Shown: positions 8,559 to 18,808 of the stretch, piece by piece
Layout of the letters: the number at the start of each line of letters is the position of its first letter
How positions within the stretch are numbered: the first letter of the stretch is position 1
DNA from: Bacteroidales bacterium
Lineage (GTDB): Bacteria; Bacteroidota; Bacteroidia; Bacteroidales; UBA932
Assembly (NCBI GenBank): GCA_009774765.1
Contig: VSOK01000009.1
Coordinates: forward strand, 1 to 64,000
Reading direction: 5' to 3'
DNA length: 64,000 nucleotides
Program-made: the position numbers and the translations under genes
Notes under the pieces: generated by a model
What the model was told of the DNA's origin: nothing
The model's database searches: none
The model's input: only the letters and a program-made list of their open reading frames with translations

Positions 8559-9929
8559 CTATTCGGAATCGCGGAGCTTGTCTATGTACTTCCCGATCCT
8601 GTGCAGCTGCTGCGGAATGTTTATGCCCTGAGGACAATGGTGTACGCACTGTCCGCATCCTATACAGTGGTCTGCCTGCCGTACTTTCGGTACTGCCCTG
8701 TCGTAGCCGACGAGGTATGCCCTCCTGTTCTTCCTGTAGTCCTTGTCCTGTGCATCCTGCGGTATGGTATCTTCATTGAGACATTTGTTGTAGTGCAGAA
8801 GTATTGCCGGTATGTCGATTCCGTACGGGCAAGGCATACAGTATTTGCAGTCGTTGCAAGGGACGGTAGGGTAGTTCATCATCAGTTCCGCCGTCTCGAT
8901 GAGGAAGCGGTTTTCCTCCTCAGTAAGTGTCTGGAGAGGTGAGTATGTCTTGAGGTTGTCCTGAAGATGTTCCATATAGGTCATTCCGCTCAGACATGTA
9001 AGGACTCCCGGGAGACTTCCGGCAAACCTGAATGCCCAGGAAGCGATGCTTTGGGACGGCTCTCTCTGCTGCAGCCTGTTCGCGATATGTACCGGTACCT
9101 TTGCAAGCCTTCCTCCGAGAAGCGGCTCCATGATCACTGAAGGGATACCACGTTTCTGCAGCTCGTTGTAGAGATATTCTGCGTTTGTGTTCTTCGGCTT
9201 GATGCGTTTCGCGTGTTTCCAGTCAATGTAGTTGAGCTGTATCTGCGCGAAATCCCAGTGGTATTTGTCGTTGTTCTCAAGAAGCCAGTCAAATACCTTC
9301 ACGTCACCGTGGTATGAAAATCCGATGTTGCGTATCCTTCCGGCTTCCCTTTCCTTCATAAGGAAGTCAAGAAGCCCGTTGTCTATATATCTGGCATTGA
9401 GGGTCTCCATTCCTCCCATCCCGACTCCGTGCAGAAGCATATAATCTATATAGTCGGTCTGAAGATATTTCAGTGAGTTGTGGTACATCGCTACGGACGC
9501 TTCAAGGCTCCATTCCCTTTCGTCAAAATTGGAAAGTTTGGTGGCGATGAAGTATTTGTCTCTCGGATGTCTGCTCAGGGCTATACCTGTGGCACGCTCG
9601 GAGAATCCTTTGCAGTACTGTGGTGACGTGTCGAAATAGTTGACACCGTGCGCGATGGCATAATCGACGAGACGGTTGACTGCATCCTGGTCAATGTTGT
9701 TTCCATCCGGATCCGCTGTCTCTTTGGTCGGCCAGCGCATACATCCGTAGCCGAGGATTGAAACTTTGTCCCCGGTGGTCGGATTGAGGCGGTATGTCAT
9801 CTGACCGCCGCCTTCGGCAGGCGTGTCTGATGACGCTCCCCTCGGGGAGCAGCCCGTCGCTATCGCGCCGAGGCTTACCGCCTCCATTCCTGCTATCTTC
9901 AGAAAATCTCTCCTGTTTATATCTTTCAT
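8559..9929 (-). CDS. Tat-targeted aldo/keto reductase with 4Fe-4S domain
   Basis: 456-residue aldo/keto reductase family protein. The N-terminus NRRDFLKIAGMEAVSLGAIATGC combines a twin-arginine motif with a lipobox-like Cys, predicting folded export and possible lipidation. The central barrel shows YGCMRWP, YFDTSPQYCKGFSE, TKLSNF, YIDYMLLHGVG and IGFSYHGDVKVFDWLLE. The C-terminus carries cysteine clusters CNDCKYCMPCPYGIDIP (around 358-374) and CIGCGQCVHHCPQGINIP (around 423-440), the second a ferredoxin-type 4Fe-4S site. It lies 55 nt downstream of a membrane polyferredoxin gene on the same strand, so an electron transfer partnership is likely. Substrate is unknown. Confidence 0.9.
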   Translation of the reverse strand: MKDINRRDFLKIAGMEAVSLGAIATGCSPRGASSDTPAEGGGQMTYRLNPTTGDKVSILGYGCMRWPTKETADPDGNNIDQDAVNRLVDYAIAHGVNYFDTSPQYCKGFSERATGIALSRHPRDKYFIATKLSNFDEREWSLEASVAMYHNSLKYLQTDYIDYMLLHGVGMGGMETLNARYIDNGLLDFLMKEREAGRIRNIGFSYHGDVKVFDWLLENNDKYHWDFAQIQLNYIDWKHAKRIKPKNTNAEYLYNELQKRGIPSVIMEPLLGGRLAKVPVHIANRLQQREPSQSIASWAFRFAGSLPGVLTCLSGMTYMEHLQDNLKTYSPLQTLTEEENRFLIETAELMMNYPTVPCNDCKYCMPCPYGIDIPAILLHYNKCLNEDTIPQDAQDKDYRKNRRAYLVGYDRAVPKVRQADHCIGCGQCVHHCPQGINIPQQLHRIGKYIDKLRDSE

Positions 9930-9984
9930 AGATGGAATCTTTAGTTTGTTATCGGTATTGACCTGTGTTTCAGCCTGTAGAATC

Positions 9985-11496
9985 TTATATTGTCCTGTGC
10001 ATCTCGTGACCCTCCACGTGTATCGCGCTCAACGGTCTTGAAGGACAGAGGTTTTCACATGCTCCGCATCCTATGCATCTCTCCGGATCAACTACAGGAA
10101 TCTTTCTGGACTTCTTGTTGTCAGGATCCAGTGGTATCATTGATATGGCTCCTGCCGGACAATGGCGTGCGCAGTTGCCGCACTGGACATCATCCCTGTT
10201 GACTATGCACATATCAAGATTTACGACAGCGTGACCTATCTGGATGGACGATTTCTCCTCCCTGCTGATTTTCCTTATCGCTCCGGCAGGACATATTTCA
10301 GAACATTTTGTACATCCTGGACGGCAATATCCCCTTTCGTATGACATTTCAGGCTGCATAAGCGTATCAAGTGCCGTGGACGGTCTCAGGACACCGTAAG
10401 GGCAGGCTGAAACGCAGAGCTGGCAGGCTGTACAGTGCTGGTAGAAATGCCTGTGGCCTGACGAACCGGCCGGAGTCAGGGCCGTGCCTCTTTCCGGATC
10501 TTTCTTTCCTATGACAGGAGCGAGTCCTCCGTCCCTTTTGATCTCCTGGGATTTCAGGGCTGCGGCGGATGTCACCAATGCTGCGGCAGTGATAAATGCC
10601 CTTCTGCCGTCATTCTCTGCATACCCTTTTCCCTCATTTGTGCTTCCTTCCTCTGCTTTCCTTTTCCACGGAAGCGAGAACCTGTAGCTTATCGCGCCTT
10701 CATTGCAGGCTTCAAGGCAGTCCATACATACCACGCATCTGCTGTAGTCAATCTCGTGCTCTTTCATATTGATGCAGGAAGCCTTGCACTGTCTTCCGCA
10801 AAGTCCGCAGTTGCGGCATTTTTCCGTGTCGATTACCGGCTTGAAGAAAGAATATCTTGACACGAATCCGAGAATGGTGCCCACCGGACAGACAGTATTG
10901 CAGTATGTCCTTCCGTTTTTCCACGAAAGATAGAATATGACGGCGAATGTCAGCAGCGCGATAATGAATGTCGGTATGCTTTTTATCCACACCTCGGTCG
11001 AGTAGAATGCGTAGCTGTCCAGCCTTTCTGCAAAATAGGCAAGGACGTTGTTCCCTGCCGCGTATACAGGCGCGAAAAGGTTGCTTGCTATTCTTCCGTA
11101 TGAACTGTATGGTGCCAGCAGGGCGGCGACTGATCCTATTCCGGCAACAAGGGAGACAATGAACAGCACAAGGAATCCGTATCTCAGCCAGTCCTTTGCC
11201 GGAGAATATGAAAATCTGAACCTGTTTTTCCTTTTGGTCTTTCCGTGGCCCCAGGAGATGATGTCCTGGAACACTCCCATAGGGCAGATGACAGAGCAGT
11301 AGACCCTTCCAAGCAGAAGAGTCAGTATTACAAGTGCGGCGACCACACCGGCGTTCAGGGCAAGTACGGCAGGAATAAACTGAATTCTTGCCATCCATCC
11401 TATCCAGGAATGTATCGTTCCTGTGAAATCAAGAAACAGCATTGTGATGAAAAAGAAAAATACTGCCGCAAAGATGATTCTGACTTTTCTAAGCAT
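9985..11496 (-). CDS. Membrane-bound polyferredoxin (NapH/4Fe-4S family)
   Basis: 503-residue integral membrane iron-sulfur protein. An N-terminal half with about four to five hydrophobic helices carries two CxxxCP motifs (YCSVICPMGVFQD and YCNTVCPVGTILG), as in NapH and related quinol-linked polyferredoxins. It is followed by ferredoxin clusters CRNCGLCGRQCKASC and CVVCMDCLEAC. After a short hydrophobic stretch (around 300-315) comes a second ferredoxin-like region with CTACQLCVSACPYG, CRPGCTKCSEICPAG, CGNCARHCPAG and CIGCGACENLCPSRP, enough Cys for several clusters. It precedes the Tat aldo/keto reductase in the same direction and probably feeds it electrons across the membrane. The pairing is common in Bacteroidales; its physiological role is not established to my knowledge. 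Confidence 0.88.
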   Translation of the reverse strand: MLRKVRIIFAAVFFFFITMLFLDFTGTIHSWIGWMARIQFIPAVLALNAGVVAALVILTLLLGRVYCSVICPMGVFQDIISWGHGKTKRKNRFRFSYSPAKDWLRYGFLVLFIVSLVAGIGSVAALLAPYSSYGRIASNLFAPVYAAGNNVLAYFAERLDSYAFYSTEVWIKSIPTFIIALLTFAVIFYLSWKNGRTYCNTVCPVGTILGFVSRYSFFKPVIDTEKCRNCGLCGRQCKASCINMKEHEIDYSRCVVCMDCLEACNEGAISYRFSLPWKRKAEEGSTNEGKGYAENDGRRAFITAAALVTSAAALKSQEIKRDGGLAPVIGKKDPERGTALTPAGSSGHRHFYQHCTACQLCVSACPYGVLRPSTALDTLMQPEMSYERGYCRPGCTKCSEICPAGAIRKISREEKSSIQIGHAVVNLDMCIVNRDDVQCGNCARHCPAGAISMIPLDPDNKKSRKIPVVDPERCIGCGACENLCPSRPLSAIHVEGHEMHRTI

Positions 11497-11533
11497 AAAT
11501 TATGGTGTTTGGCGTCTGTCAGACGGATTTTGT

Positions 11534-12379
11534 TTATAATATCGGTTGCTGTCCGCCCTCGTATCTGTCGAGTGCTTCTTTCATAAGCTCCCTGCCCATC
11601 GCTGATATTTCACGTGCCTTTGCGTAGTCCGGTATTGCCCCGAAAGTGTCAAAAGGCATGACGGCGAGTACGTCAGGCGGATTCATATTAAGGGCAAGGC
11701 GCGTATTCGAATGGTTCATCAGCGAGAATGTTCTTCCAAGCACCGTATGATATGCCTTGTCCGGGTCTGACAGGTGGTTCTGCTCCCACGAATCGTCGGC
11801 AACGATCCTGTTGATTTTATCAATGTCTATGGAGTTGACGTCAAACGCCACGAGTATGTCACCTTCCGTTCTTTTTACCCTGTTGAGGGGAATTACATTA
11901 GCTATCCCTCCGTCAATCAGGGTGCGGCCTCCCATCTGCACCGGACGGAAAAGGGAAGGTATTGAAATGGATGCCCTTATGGCCTGCCACAGGTTGCCTT
12001 TGTCGAATATGACTTCTTCGCCTGTGTAGAAATCCGTGGCGATCGCCTTGTAAGGGATCTTCAGGTTTTCAATATCTATGTCGGGGACTATTCCTTTGAG
12101 TGCCTCGATGACCTTGTCACCCTTGACTATATGGCTGAAACTTATGGAAAGGTCCATAAGAGTGAATACTTTCCAGGCGTCAAGGTCAAACAGCCACTGT
12201 TTGACTTCCTGAAGTTTTCCGGCAGCATATATGCCTCCGATAAGAGAACCAATGGATGTACCTGCTACTGATGTTATTTCATAACCTCTGCTTTCAAGCT
12301 CTTCTATGGCCCCTATATATGCGAATCCCCTCGGACCGCCGCTTGAAAGGACCAATGCAACTTTTTTGCCCATAGACAT
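11534..12379 (-). CDS. Patatin-like phospholipase (RssA type)
   Basis: 281-residue patatin family serine hydrolase, cytoplasmic with no signal peptide. The glycine-rich oxyanion loop GGPRG lies around residues 14-18, the nucleophile elbow GTSIG around 40-44, and the catalytic Asp in the DGG motif (LIDGGIANVIP) near 156-158, so the Ser-Asp dyad is intact. Short bacterial patatins of this type hydrolyse lipid acyl esters. It lies between the polyferredoxin gene (37 nt) and pflA (about 70 nt), all on the minus strand, but no functional link is evident. Confidence 0.88.
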   Translation of the reverse strand: MSMGKKVALVLSSGGPRGFAYIGAIEELESRGYEITSVAGTSIGSLIGGIYAAGKLQEVKQWLFDLDAWKVFTLMDLSISFSHIVKGDKVIEALKGIVPDIDIENLKIPYKAIATDFYTGEEVIFDKGNLWQAIRASISIPSLFRPVQMGGRTLIDGGIANVIPLNRVKRTEGDILVAFDVNSIDIDKINRIVADDSWEQNHLSDPDKAYHTVLGRTFSLMNHSNTRLALNMNPPDVLAVMPFDTFGAIPDYAKAREISAMGRELMKEALDRYEGGQQPIL

Positions 12380-12451
12380 ATAGATTTACAGTCAAAAATA
12401 CTTCATAAAATTTATAATGACAAAATTTCAGACAGCTTCCTGACTAAAAAT

Positions 12452-13183
12452 CTAATTCAGGGATACGCAGTCGAAATATTCTTCAAATATTGATTTTGTG
12501 CGTTCAAGCTGCTCCGGAGTGTTCAGCGGAACATCTTTCAGCGCGTACTCCTTGCCGAGCGACTCGTACTTGTGTGAGCCTAAGGTGTGATATGGCAGTA
12601 TTTCAAGTTTCTGTATCATCCTGTAGTCCTTGAAATGTGCGCATAGTGCCCTTATATCTTCTTCGAAATCGCTGTATCCCGGCACAAGTACATATCTGAG
12701 CCAGAACGGCTTGTTGTGCTCTTCCAGCCAGGCGGCTGTACGGAGTGTCCTGGAGTTGTCACATCCTGTCAGAGACTTGTGGCGTTCCGGGTTGAATTCC
12801 TTGATGTCGAGAAGTACCAGGTCCGCAAGAGACAGCAGTGTCTCTACATTACTGTTCCAGATTCCTCCGTTTGAATCTATGCAGATATGGATCCCGTTGT
12901 CTTTCAGGGATCTGAACAGCGGAACCAGCGCTTCGGCCTGTGCCGTCGGCTCTCCTCCCGAGAATGTTATCCCTCCGCGTTTGCCGAAAAACGGCTTTTC
13001 GCTCAACGCTTTCTGCAGGATCTCATTGTGGTCTGTCGGTGTGCCTCCTTCAAAACTGATAGTATCCGGATTGGCACAATAAAGACATCTGAAGGGGCAT
13101 CCTTGAAGAAATACGACGAGCCGGAGACCCGGTCCGTCGTATGTTCCAAGACTTTCGTAAGAATGTACTTTTATTATGCTCAT
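12452..13183 (-). CDS. pflA: Pyruvate formate-lyase activating enzyme
   Basis: 243-residue radical SAM enzyme that installs the glycyl radical on pyruvate formate-lyase. The SAM-cluster motif CxxxCxxC is C29, C33 and C36 (GCPFRCLYCANPD), followed by TFSGGEPTAQ and the DIKEFNPERH segment typical of PFL activases. Length matches the E. coli enzyme. Its ATG overlaps the pflB stop by one base (TAATG), so the two are translationally coupled and share the promoter upstream of pflB. Confidence 0.95.
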   Translation of the reverse strand: MSIIKVHSYESLGTYDGPGLRLVVFLQGCPFRCLYCANPDTISFEGGTPTDHNEILQKALSEKPFFGKRGGITFSGGEPTAQAEALVPLFRSLKDNGIHICIDSNGGIWNSNVETLLSLADLVLLDIKEFNPERHKSLTGCDNSRTLRTAAWLEEHNKPFWLRYVLVPGYSDFEEDIRALCAHFKDYRMIQKLEILPYHTLGSHKYESLGKEYALKDVPLNTPEQLERTKSIFEEYFDCVSLN

Positions 13184-15411
13184 TACATACTCTGATGGAA
13201 TGTTCTGGCAATAACTTCAAGCTGGTGCTCACGGCTGAGTTTCACGAAGTTCACTGCGTATCCGGAAACCCTGATCGTCAGCTGCGGATAGTTCTCAGGA
13301 TGCTCCATAGCATCTTCAAGCATCTCCCTGTTGAGGACATTCACATTGATATGGTGTGCCTTTTTGATGAAGTATCCGTCAAGGATTGTCACAAGATTTT
13401 CAATGCGCTCGTCTTCTGTAGGGCCGAGAGACTTAGGTACGATAGAGAATGTGTTGCTGATACCGTCCATAGCATCGTTGTAATCCAGTTTCGCGACAGA
13501 GCTCAATGAAGCTATGGCTCCGTGGCAGTCCCTTCCGTGCATCGGGTTCGCTCCCGGTGCGAATGCCACTCCTTTTGCCCTTCCGTCAGGTGTAGCGCCG
13601 GTCTTCCTTCCGTACATCACGTTGGATGTGATGGTAAGGAGAGAGAGGGTAGGCATAGCGTTCTTGTAGACAGGGAGCTTGTGGAGCTCCGAGCTGAAAT
13701 ATTTTACGATTTCCTTTGCTATGTCATCCACCTTGTTGTCGTCGTTTCCGAAGCAAGGGTATTCGCCTTCGATTTCAAATCCGTCTGTAAGACCGTCTGC
13801 ATTGCGGTGTGCTGTAACCTTGGCGAATTTGATCGCTGACAGGGAGTCGGCCGCAATTGAAAGTCCGGCAAGTCCGTATGCAAGATTTATTGACGGATCG
13901 GTGTCGATGAGAGCCATCTGTGACCTTTCATAGTCATATTTGTCGTGCATATAGTGGATGATGTTCATCGCCTCGTTGTAGACTCTCGCCACTTCGTGGA
14001 TAACCTGTCTGTAGTTTGACATTACTTCCTCGAAATCAAGAACGTCTCCTTTGAGCGGCTTGATGCCCTCGACCATAAGCGTGCCTGTGTTTTCACATCT
14101 TCCTCCGTTTATCGCGAGAAGTAGGGCTTTTGCGAGGTTGGCCCTTGCGCCGAAGAACTGGATAGCCTTTCCGATAGCCTGGTATGAAACGCAGCAGGCG
14201 ATACCGTAGTCATCCCCTCCACGCACGTCGCGCATAAGGTCGTCGTTCTCATACTGTACTGAGCTTGTGTCGATTGATACCTTTGCACAGAATTCCTTGA
14301 ATCCTTCCGGAAGCTCTGGGCTCCAGAGCACTGTCATGTTAGGCTCCGGTGCAGGTCCGAGGTTGTAGAGGGTCTGGAGGAAACGGAATGAAGTCCTGGT
14401 GACCTTTACCTTTCCGTCATTGAACCTTCCTCCTATGGACTCTGTTACCCATGTAGGGTCTCCTGCGAAGATGTCGTTGTATGAGCTCATTCTGAGGTGC
14501 CTTACCATTCTTAGCTTCATTACGAACTGGTCGATAAGCTCCTGTGCGAATGTCTCGTCGATTACATTATGGTCAAGGTCATACTGGATGTAGATGTCAA
14601 GGAAAGATGATACGTTTCCGAGAGACATGGCTGCTCCGTCCTGCTCTTTGACAGCTGCGAGATATGCCATATATACCCACTGTACGGCTTCCTGCGCATT
14701 GTGTGCTGGCCTGTTGAGCTCAAGTCCGTATGATGTACCGAGGATTTTTATCTCCTCGAGAGCCTTGATCTGCTCGGCAACCTCTTCGCGCAGTCTGATC
14801 CTGTGCTCTGTCATCGGACCTGTAAGGTGGTGCAGATCATTTTTCTTTGCCTCTATCAGGCTGTCTGCACCATACAGGGCAAGCCTTCTGTAGTCTCCGA
14901 TTATACGTCCGCGGGAGTAGTTGTCAGGAAGACCGGTAAGGAATCCGAGAGACCTGAAACGTCTGATTTCTTCAGTATATACATCGAACACTCCGTCGTT
15001 GTGTGTCTTGCGGTAGTGCGTAAATATCTTCTTGACTTCAGGATCCAGCTCCACTCCGTTCTCTTTGCAGGCTTTCTCCACCACGTGCCATCCCCCGAAA
15101 GGTTTGATGGCTCTTCTCAACAGCTCGTCAGTCTGAAGTCCTACTATAAGTTCATCCTCTTTGGCTATATATCCTGCCGCGTGGGATGTGATTGTCGAAA
15201 TTGTCTTGTTGTCTATTGAACGGACACCTCCGTTTTCCTTCTCTTCAGCAAGTGCCTCGAGGCATTTGGCCCAAAGCCTTTTTGTCCTTTCCGAAGCTCC
15301 GGTCAGAAAAGACGCATCCCCCTCATAAGGAGTGATGTTTCTGTAAACAAAGTCAGATACGTCTATTCTTTCTGCCCACGTACCATTGTTGAAATTACCG
15401 TTGATTTCCAT
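13183..15411 (-). CDS. pflB: Formate C-acetyltransferase (pyruvate formate-lyase)
   Basis: 742-residue glycyl radical enzyme that converts pyruvate and CoA to acetyl-CoA and formate in anaerobic fermentation. The catalytic Cys pair is C406-C407 in GIACCVSYQ, and the radical-bearing glycine is about residue 717 in RVSGYAVNF, with the usual short tail after it. Other family segments are [15 protein letters not shown] near the N-terminus and [21 protein letters not shown]. Length fits the family. It is the first gene of a pflB-pflA operon; a well-formed promoter lies 45-76 nt upstream. Its presence supports an oxygen-sensitive fermentative lifestyle. Confidence 0.97.
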   Translation of the reverse strand: MEINGNFNNGTWAERIDVSDFVYRNITPYEGDASFLTGASERTKRLWAKCLEALAEEKENGGVRSIDNKTISTITSHAAGYIAKEDELIVGLQTDELLRRAIKPFGGWHVVEKACKENGVELDPEVKKIFTHYRKTHNDGVFDVYTEEIRRFRSLGFLTGLPDNYSRGRIIGDYRRLALYGADSLIEAKKNDLHHLTGPMTEHRIRLREEVAEQIKALEEIKILGTSYGLELNRPAHNAQEAVQWVYMAYLAAVKEQDGAAMSLGNVSSFLDIYIQYDLDHNVIDETFAQELIDQFVMKLRMVRHLRMSSYNDIFAGDPTWVTESIGGRFNDGKVKVTRTSFRFLQTLYNLGPAPEPNMTVLWSPELPEGFKEFCAKVSIDTSSVQYENDDLMRDVRGGDDYGIACCVSYQAIGKAIQFFGARANLAKALLLAINGGRCENTGTLMVEGIKPLKGDVLDFEEVMSNYRQVIHEVARVYNEAMNIIHYMHDKYDYERSQMALIDTDPSINLAYGLAGLSIAADSLSAIKFAKVTAHRNADGLTDGFEIEGEYPCFGNDDNKVDDIAKEIVKYFSSELHKLPVYKNAMPTLSLLTITSNVMYGRKTGATPDGRAKGVAFAPGANPMHGRDCHGAIASLSSVAKLDYNDAMDGISNTFSIVPKSLGPTEDERIENLVTILDGYFIKKAHHINVNVLNREMLEDAMEHPENYPQLTIRVSGYAVNFVKLSREHQLEVIARTFHQSM

Positions 15412-15455
15412 AAATCAAATCATCTAAATTAACTAACCATAATTATATTCGGGCG

Positions 15456-15487
15456 CAAAGATATATCCAGAATCTCAATTAGTCAAA
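15456..15487 (-). promoter_or_regulatory. Bacteroides-type promoter for pflBA
   Basis: On the minus strand TTTG (plus 15484-15487), a 20-base spacer, and TATCTTTG (plus 15456-15463) match the Bacteroidota housekeeping sigma consensus exactly in both boxes and spacing. The leader before the pflB ATG at 15411 would be about 40 nt. Confidence 0.65.
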
Positions 15488-15555
15488 TGTGTTTTGTGTA
15501 ATATCACCGGAAGTACATACAGAATGACCGGAAAAATATCGGAAAATTCAATTTT

Positions 15556-15891
15556 TTATTTTTCGTAAGTGCTTGGTTGCTCAATATTTAGCTTGCTGGC
15601 AAGAACTTCATAACTTTGTTTCTCCAAACCGTCGTTTCCTGTATATTTCGACTGGCGCACCCTGCCTGTCACATATACCCGGCTGCCTTTCTCGAGCTTG
15701 TCAAGCTCCGGAATGCCCTTGCCCTCCCAGGCTACGATGTTGTGCCAGGTGGTCTCGACCACAGCCTCGCCGTCTTTTGTGTAGAGATAATTGGTGGCAA
15801 GTGAAAACCTTGCGACTTTTCCCTGTCCTACATTGGATACACGTATGTTTCCGATGTTTCCCCTCAATTCGATTCTGTTCAATTGTTCCAT
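15556..15891 (-). CDS. ssb: Single-stranded DNA-binding protein, short form
   Basis: 111-residue OB-fold protein. N-terminus MEQLNRIELRGNIGNIRVSNVG, then ARFSLATNYLY, TTWHNIVAWEG and LEKGSRVYVTGRVRQSKYTG are characteristic of the SSB/PriB family. It ends soon after the OB fold (LNIEQPSTYEK) and has no acidic DDDIPF-like tip, the docking site for partner proteins in main replicative SSBs. It is therefore more likely an accessory SSB than the principal one. It stands alone on the minus strand, about 145 nt upstream of pflB. Confidence 0.9.
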   Translation of the reverse strand: MEQLNRIELRGNIGNIRVSNVGQGKVARFSLATNYLYTKDGEAVVETTWHNIVAWEGKGIPELDKLEKGSRVYVTGRVRQSKYTGNDGLEKQSYEVLASKLNIEQPSTYEK

Positions 15892-16184
15892 AAGAATTTT
15901 CTTTAATAGTTTGTCTTCCCCACATCATTACGTGCGCACTGCGGGACAGGGGCAAAGTAAAGCAAAAAAACTTCCCCCTGGATTATGCCGGACTCTTCTC
16001 CTGTCTTGTTTTTCTGCATTTTGGGCATTTGTTGTCTTTTTTGCGCTGATACGGTTACTGCAAAATAAATTTTGTCTTTTATGGCCGTCCGTAAAAAATG
16101 TAAATTATCTTAAAAAACATATAAATCATATCCGTCCTGTTGATTGTTTGCCCGGGGTGTCGGATATTTGGAGAAAAACTGGCT

Positions 16185-16622
16185 ATGGGATATGAGATAA
16201 AGCAGCATACGGCAAGGTGTCTCGAATGCGGTGATGCCATAGAATATGGGAGGCAGGACAGGAAGTTCTGCTGCGTATCCTGCAAAAACAGATTCAATAA
16301 CCGCAAGGCGAGAGGGGCGAGAGCCATAAAGATGAAAATCATCAATGCTCTGGAGAAGAACCACGGTATACTGGAGAACCTGCTGAAGCATCATACCACT
16401 TCTTTAAGCGTGATGGAGCTGCGGCATCTCGGGTTCAACTTTGACTATGTGACTTCGTATCATAAGACCAGAAGACACGATGAATACGGATGTTTTGACA
16501 TCAGCGTCACGGTGATGTCGTCAAAGGTTTCGATTGCAAGATATTCTATGCTTCGCAAGACTCTGATGGAATATGAAAATGTTTCATTAAATTTGCAGGA
16601 TATTTCTTCAAAAGAAATATAA
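16185..16622 (+). CDS. Small zinc-ribbon protein, function unknown
   Basis: 145 residues from the ATG at 16185; the frame extends back to a TTG at 16140, but the ATG places the zinc ribbon near the N-terminus and is preferred. Residues 10-38 hold CLECG, then GRQDRKFCCVSCKNRFNNRKAR, a two-knuckle metal site similar to small Bacteroidales zinc-ribbon proteins. The rest is a basic, mixed helix/strand domain ending in LNLQDISSKEI with no membrane segment. It precedes the M3 peptidase gene by 23 nt on the same strand. Nucleic acid binding is plausible but not shown. The 293-base gap upstream (15892-16184) is AT-rich with no further gene seen. Confidence 0.65.
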   Translation: MGYEIKQHTARCLECGDAIEYGRQDRKFCCVSCKNRFNNRKARGARAIKMKIINALEKNHGILENLLKHHTTSLSVMELRHLGFNFDYVTSYHKTRRHDEYGCFDISVTVMSSKVSIARYSMLRKTLMEYENVSLNLQDISSKEI

Positions 16623-16645
16623 TCTCATTCGGAAAAAATTACATT

Positions 16646-18736
16646 ATGAAAAAAATGATTGTTGCGGCAGGTCTCGCGCTTGCCATTATTACATCTTGCA
16701 AAATGGAAAATCCACTTTTGACGGAGTCTCCGCTTCCATACGGTGCTCCGCAGTTTGACAAAATCAGAAATGAACATTATCTGCCTGCATTCAAGGCGGG
16801 AATAGAGGAGGCCAAAGCTGAAATCGATGCCATAGTGGCCAATCCTGAGGAGCCTACATTTGAAAATACGATCGAGGCTATGGAATATAGCGGAAGGACA
16901 TTGAACAGGGTCGCTGCCATATTCTACAATCTCAACGAGGCTGATACGAGCGATGAACTCCAGGCTATAGCAGAGGAGATATCGCCGCTTATGACCGAGT
17001 ATTCCATGTATGTTTCACTGAACATTGACCTCTTCCGCAGGGTGAAGGCAGTTTATGAAAAAAGGAATGAACTTGGTCTGGAGAAAGATCAGATGACACT
17101 CCTTGAAGATACATATAAATCATTCTCACGCAACGGAGCTAATCTGTCCGATGAGGACAAGATGACCTACAGCAAATATTCCGAGGAACTTTCTCTGCTT
17201 ACGCTGGAATTCCAGAAGAATGCGCTGGCAGCCTCAAACGCGTTCTCATTGCATATCACTGACGAGAAGGACCTTGCAGGTCTTCCGCAGTATGTCGTGG
17301 CGATGGGTGCCGAGACGGCGAAGGAGAGAGGGCTGGAAGGCTGGGTATATACCCTTGACTATCCGAGCTATGGCCCGTTTATGAAATCCAGCAGTGTAAG
17401 GGAACTCCGTGAAAAAATGTATAAGGGACACGGTTCCAAGGCTGTCGGTGGCGAATTTGACAATACTGAGATTGTAAAGAAAATCGTTGACCTCAGGATA
17501 AGGATCGCGAAGCTTCTCGGGTATGAGACGTATGCTGACTATGCTCTTGAGGAGCGTATGGCCAAGAATCCGGAGACTGTAGAAAAATTTATTGAGGGAC
17601 TTCTCGTGCCGTCTGTTCCGTTTGCAAAGAAGGATGTGGCTGACGTATATGATTATGCCAGGAAAAACGGATTTGAAGGCAATGAACTGATGCCGTGGGA
17701 CTTCAGTTTCTGGTCTGAAAAATATAAGGAAGCTGAATATTCACTCAATGAGGAGCTGCTTAAACCTTATTTCAGACTTGAGAACTGTATTGATGCTGTG
17801 TTCGGTCTTGCGAACAGGCTGTATGGGATTACTTTCCAGGAGAGGTCAGATGTGCCTGTATATCATAAGGATGTCAAAGTATATGAAGTGAAGGATGCTG
17901 ACGGAAGCCATCTGGCATTGTTCTATGCGGACTTCTTCCCGAGAGCAAGCAAGAGAAGCGGAGCATGGATGACAGAATTCCGTGGCCAGAGTATCAGAAA
18001 CGGTGTTGAGGAGAGGCCTCTCATCAGCATTGTTACCAACTTTACCAAGCCGACTGCCAATGAGCCGTCTCTGATTACTCACGATGAGCTGACAACTTTC
18101 CTTCACGAGTTCGGACACGCTCTGCACGGGATATTGGCTGAAGGACGTTATCCGTCCCAGACCGGTACAAGCGTAGCTCGTGATTTCGTGGAGCTGCCTT
18201 CGCAGATTATGGAGAACTGGGCGTTTGAACCTGAATACCTCAATTCTTTTGCTAAGAACTATCAGACAGGCGAGGTGATACCTGCGGAACTTATAGAGAA
18301 AATAGTTGCAGCCAAGAATTTCCAGTCAGGTTATATGCAGGTGCGCCAGCTTCATTTCGGAGTGCTTGATATGGCTTGGCATTCGTTGGAATCACTTCCA
18401 AAGGAAGGAACCGTGGAGTTTGAGCAGAAGACTCTTGCTCCGTATGCTGTGATGCCGACCGTTGCCGGAACTGCGATTTCTCCGGCTTTCGGACATATTT
18501 TCTCCGGCGGATATTCAGCAGGGTACTATTCCTACAAATGGGCTGAAGTGCTTGAGGCGGATGCTTTCTCGCTTTTCAAGGAGAAAGGTATTTTCAACAG
18601 GGAAGTGGCTGATTCGTTCAGGGAGAATATTCTTTCAAAAGGAGGTTCAGAGGATGCTGCTGTAATCTACAGGAATTTCCGTGGGCATGATCCTCAGCCT
18701 GAGGCTCTGATGGAAAAATTGGGCTTGACAAAGTAA
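16646..18736 (+). CDS. dcp: M3 family metallopeptidase (peptidyl-dipeptidase), lipoprotein
   Basis: 696-residue M3 zinc peptidase of the Dcp/oligopeptidase group. The lipoprotein signal MKKMIVAAGLALAIITSC ends at Cys18. The N-terminal half is the helical M3 prodomain-like region (PAFKAGIEEAKAEIDAI, FENTIEAMEYSG). The zinc motif HEFGH in FLHEFGHALHGI lies near residue 489, followed by FVELPSQIMENWAFEPEYL, where the third ligand Glu is expected, and by FSGGYSAGYYSYKWAEVLEADAF. Length fits bacterial Dcp, which removes C-terminal dipeptides; periplasmic anchoring suggests use of imported peptides. The symbol is by family similarity. Confidence 0.9.
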   Translation: MKKMIVAAGLALAIITSCKMENPLLTESPLPYGAPQFDKIRNEHYLPAFKAGIEEAKAEIDAIVANPEEPTFENTIEAMEYSGRTLNRVAAIFYNLNEADTSDELQAIAEEISPLMTEYSMYVSLNIDLFRRVKAVYEKRNELGLEKDQMTLLEDTYKSFSRNGANLSDEDKMTYSKYSEELSLLTLEFQKNALAASNAFSLHITDEKDLAGLPQYVVAMGAETAKERGLEGWVYTLDYPSYGPFMKSSSVRELREKMYKGHGSKAVGGEFDNTEIVKKIVDLRIRIAKLLGYETYADYALEERMAKNPETVEKFIEGLLVPSVPFAKKDVADVYDYARKNGFEGNELMPWDFSFWSEKYKEAEYSLNEELLKPYFRLENCIDAVFGLANRLYGITFQERSDVPVYHKDVKVYEVKDADGSHLALFYADFFPRASKRSGAWMTEFRGQSIRNGVEERPLISIVTNFTKPTANEPSLITHDELTTFLHEFGHALHGILAEGRYPSQTGTSVARDFVELPSQIMENWAFEPEYLNSFAKNYQTGEVIPAELIEKIVAAKNFQSGYMQVRQLHFGVLDMAWHSLESLPKEGTVEFEQKTLAPYAVMPTVAGTAISPAFGHIFSGGYSAGYYSYKWAEVLEADAFSLFKEKGIFNREVADSFRENILSKGGSEDAAVIYRNFRGHDPQPEALMEKLGLTK

Positions 18737-18808
18737 ATAAGATTTGCAACATTTTCTATGTATTTGGAGTCTAATGGACGAATATTGTAGATTAAAATTA
18801 TTGATGTC

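Noticed and set aside
15412..15555. Riboswitch or structured leader upstream of pflB
   Set aside because: Only a promoter and AT-rich sequence are seen; no conserved stem structure could be recognized.
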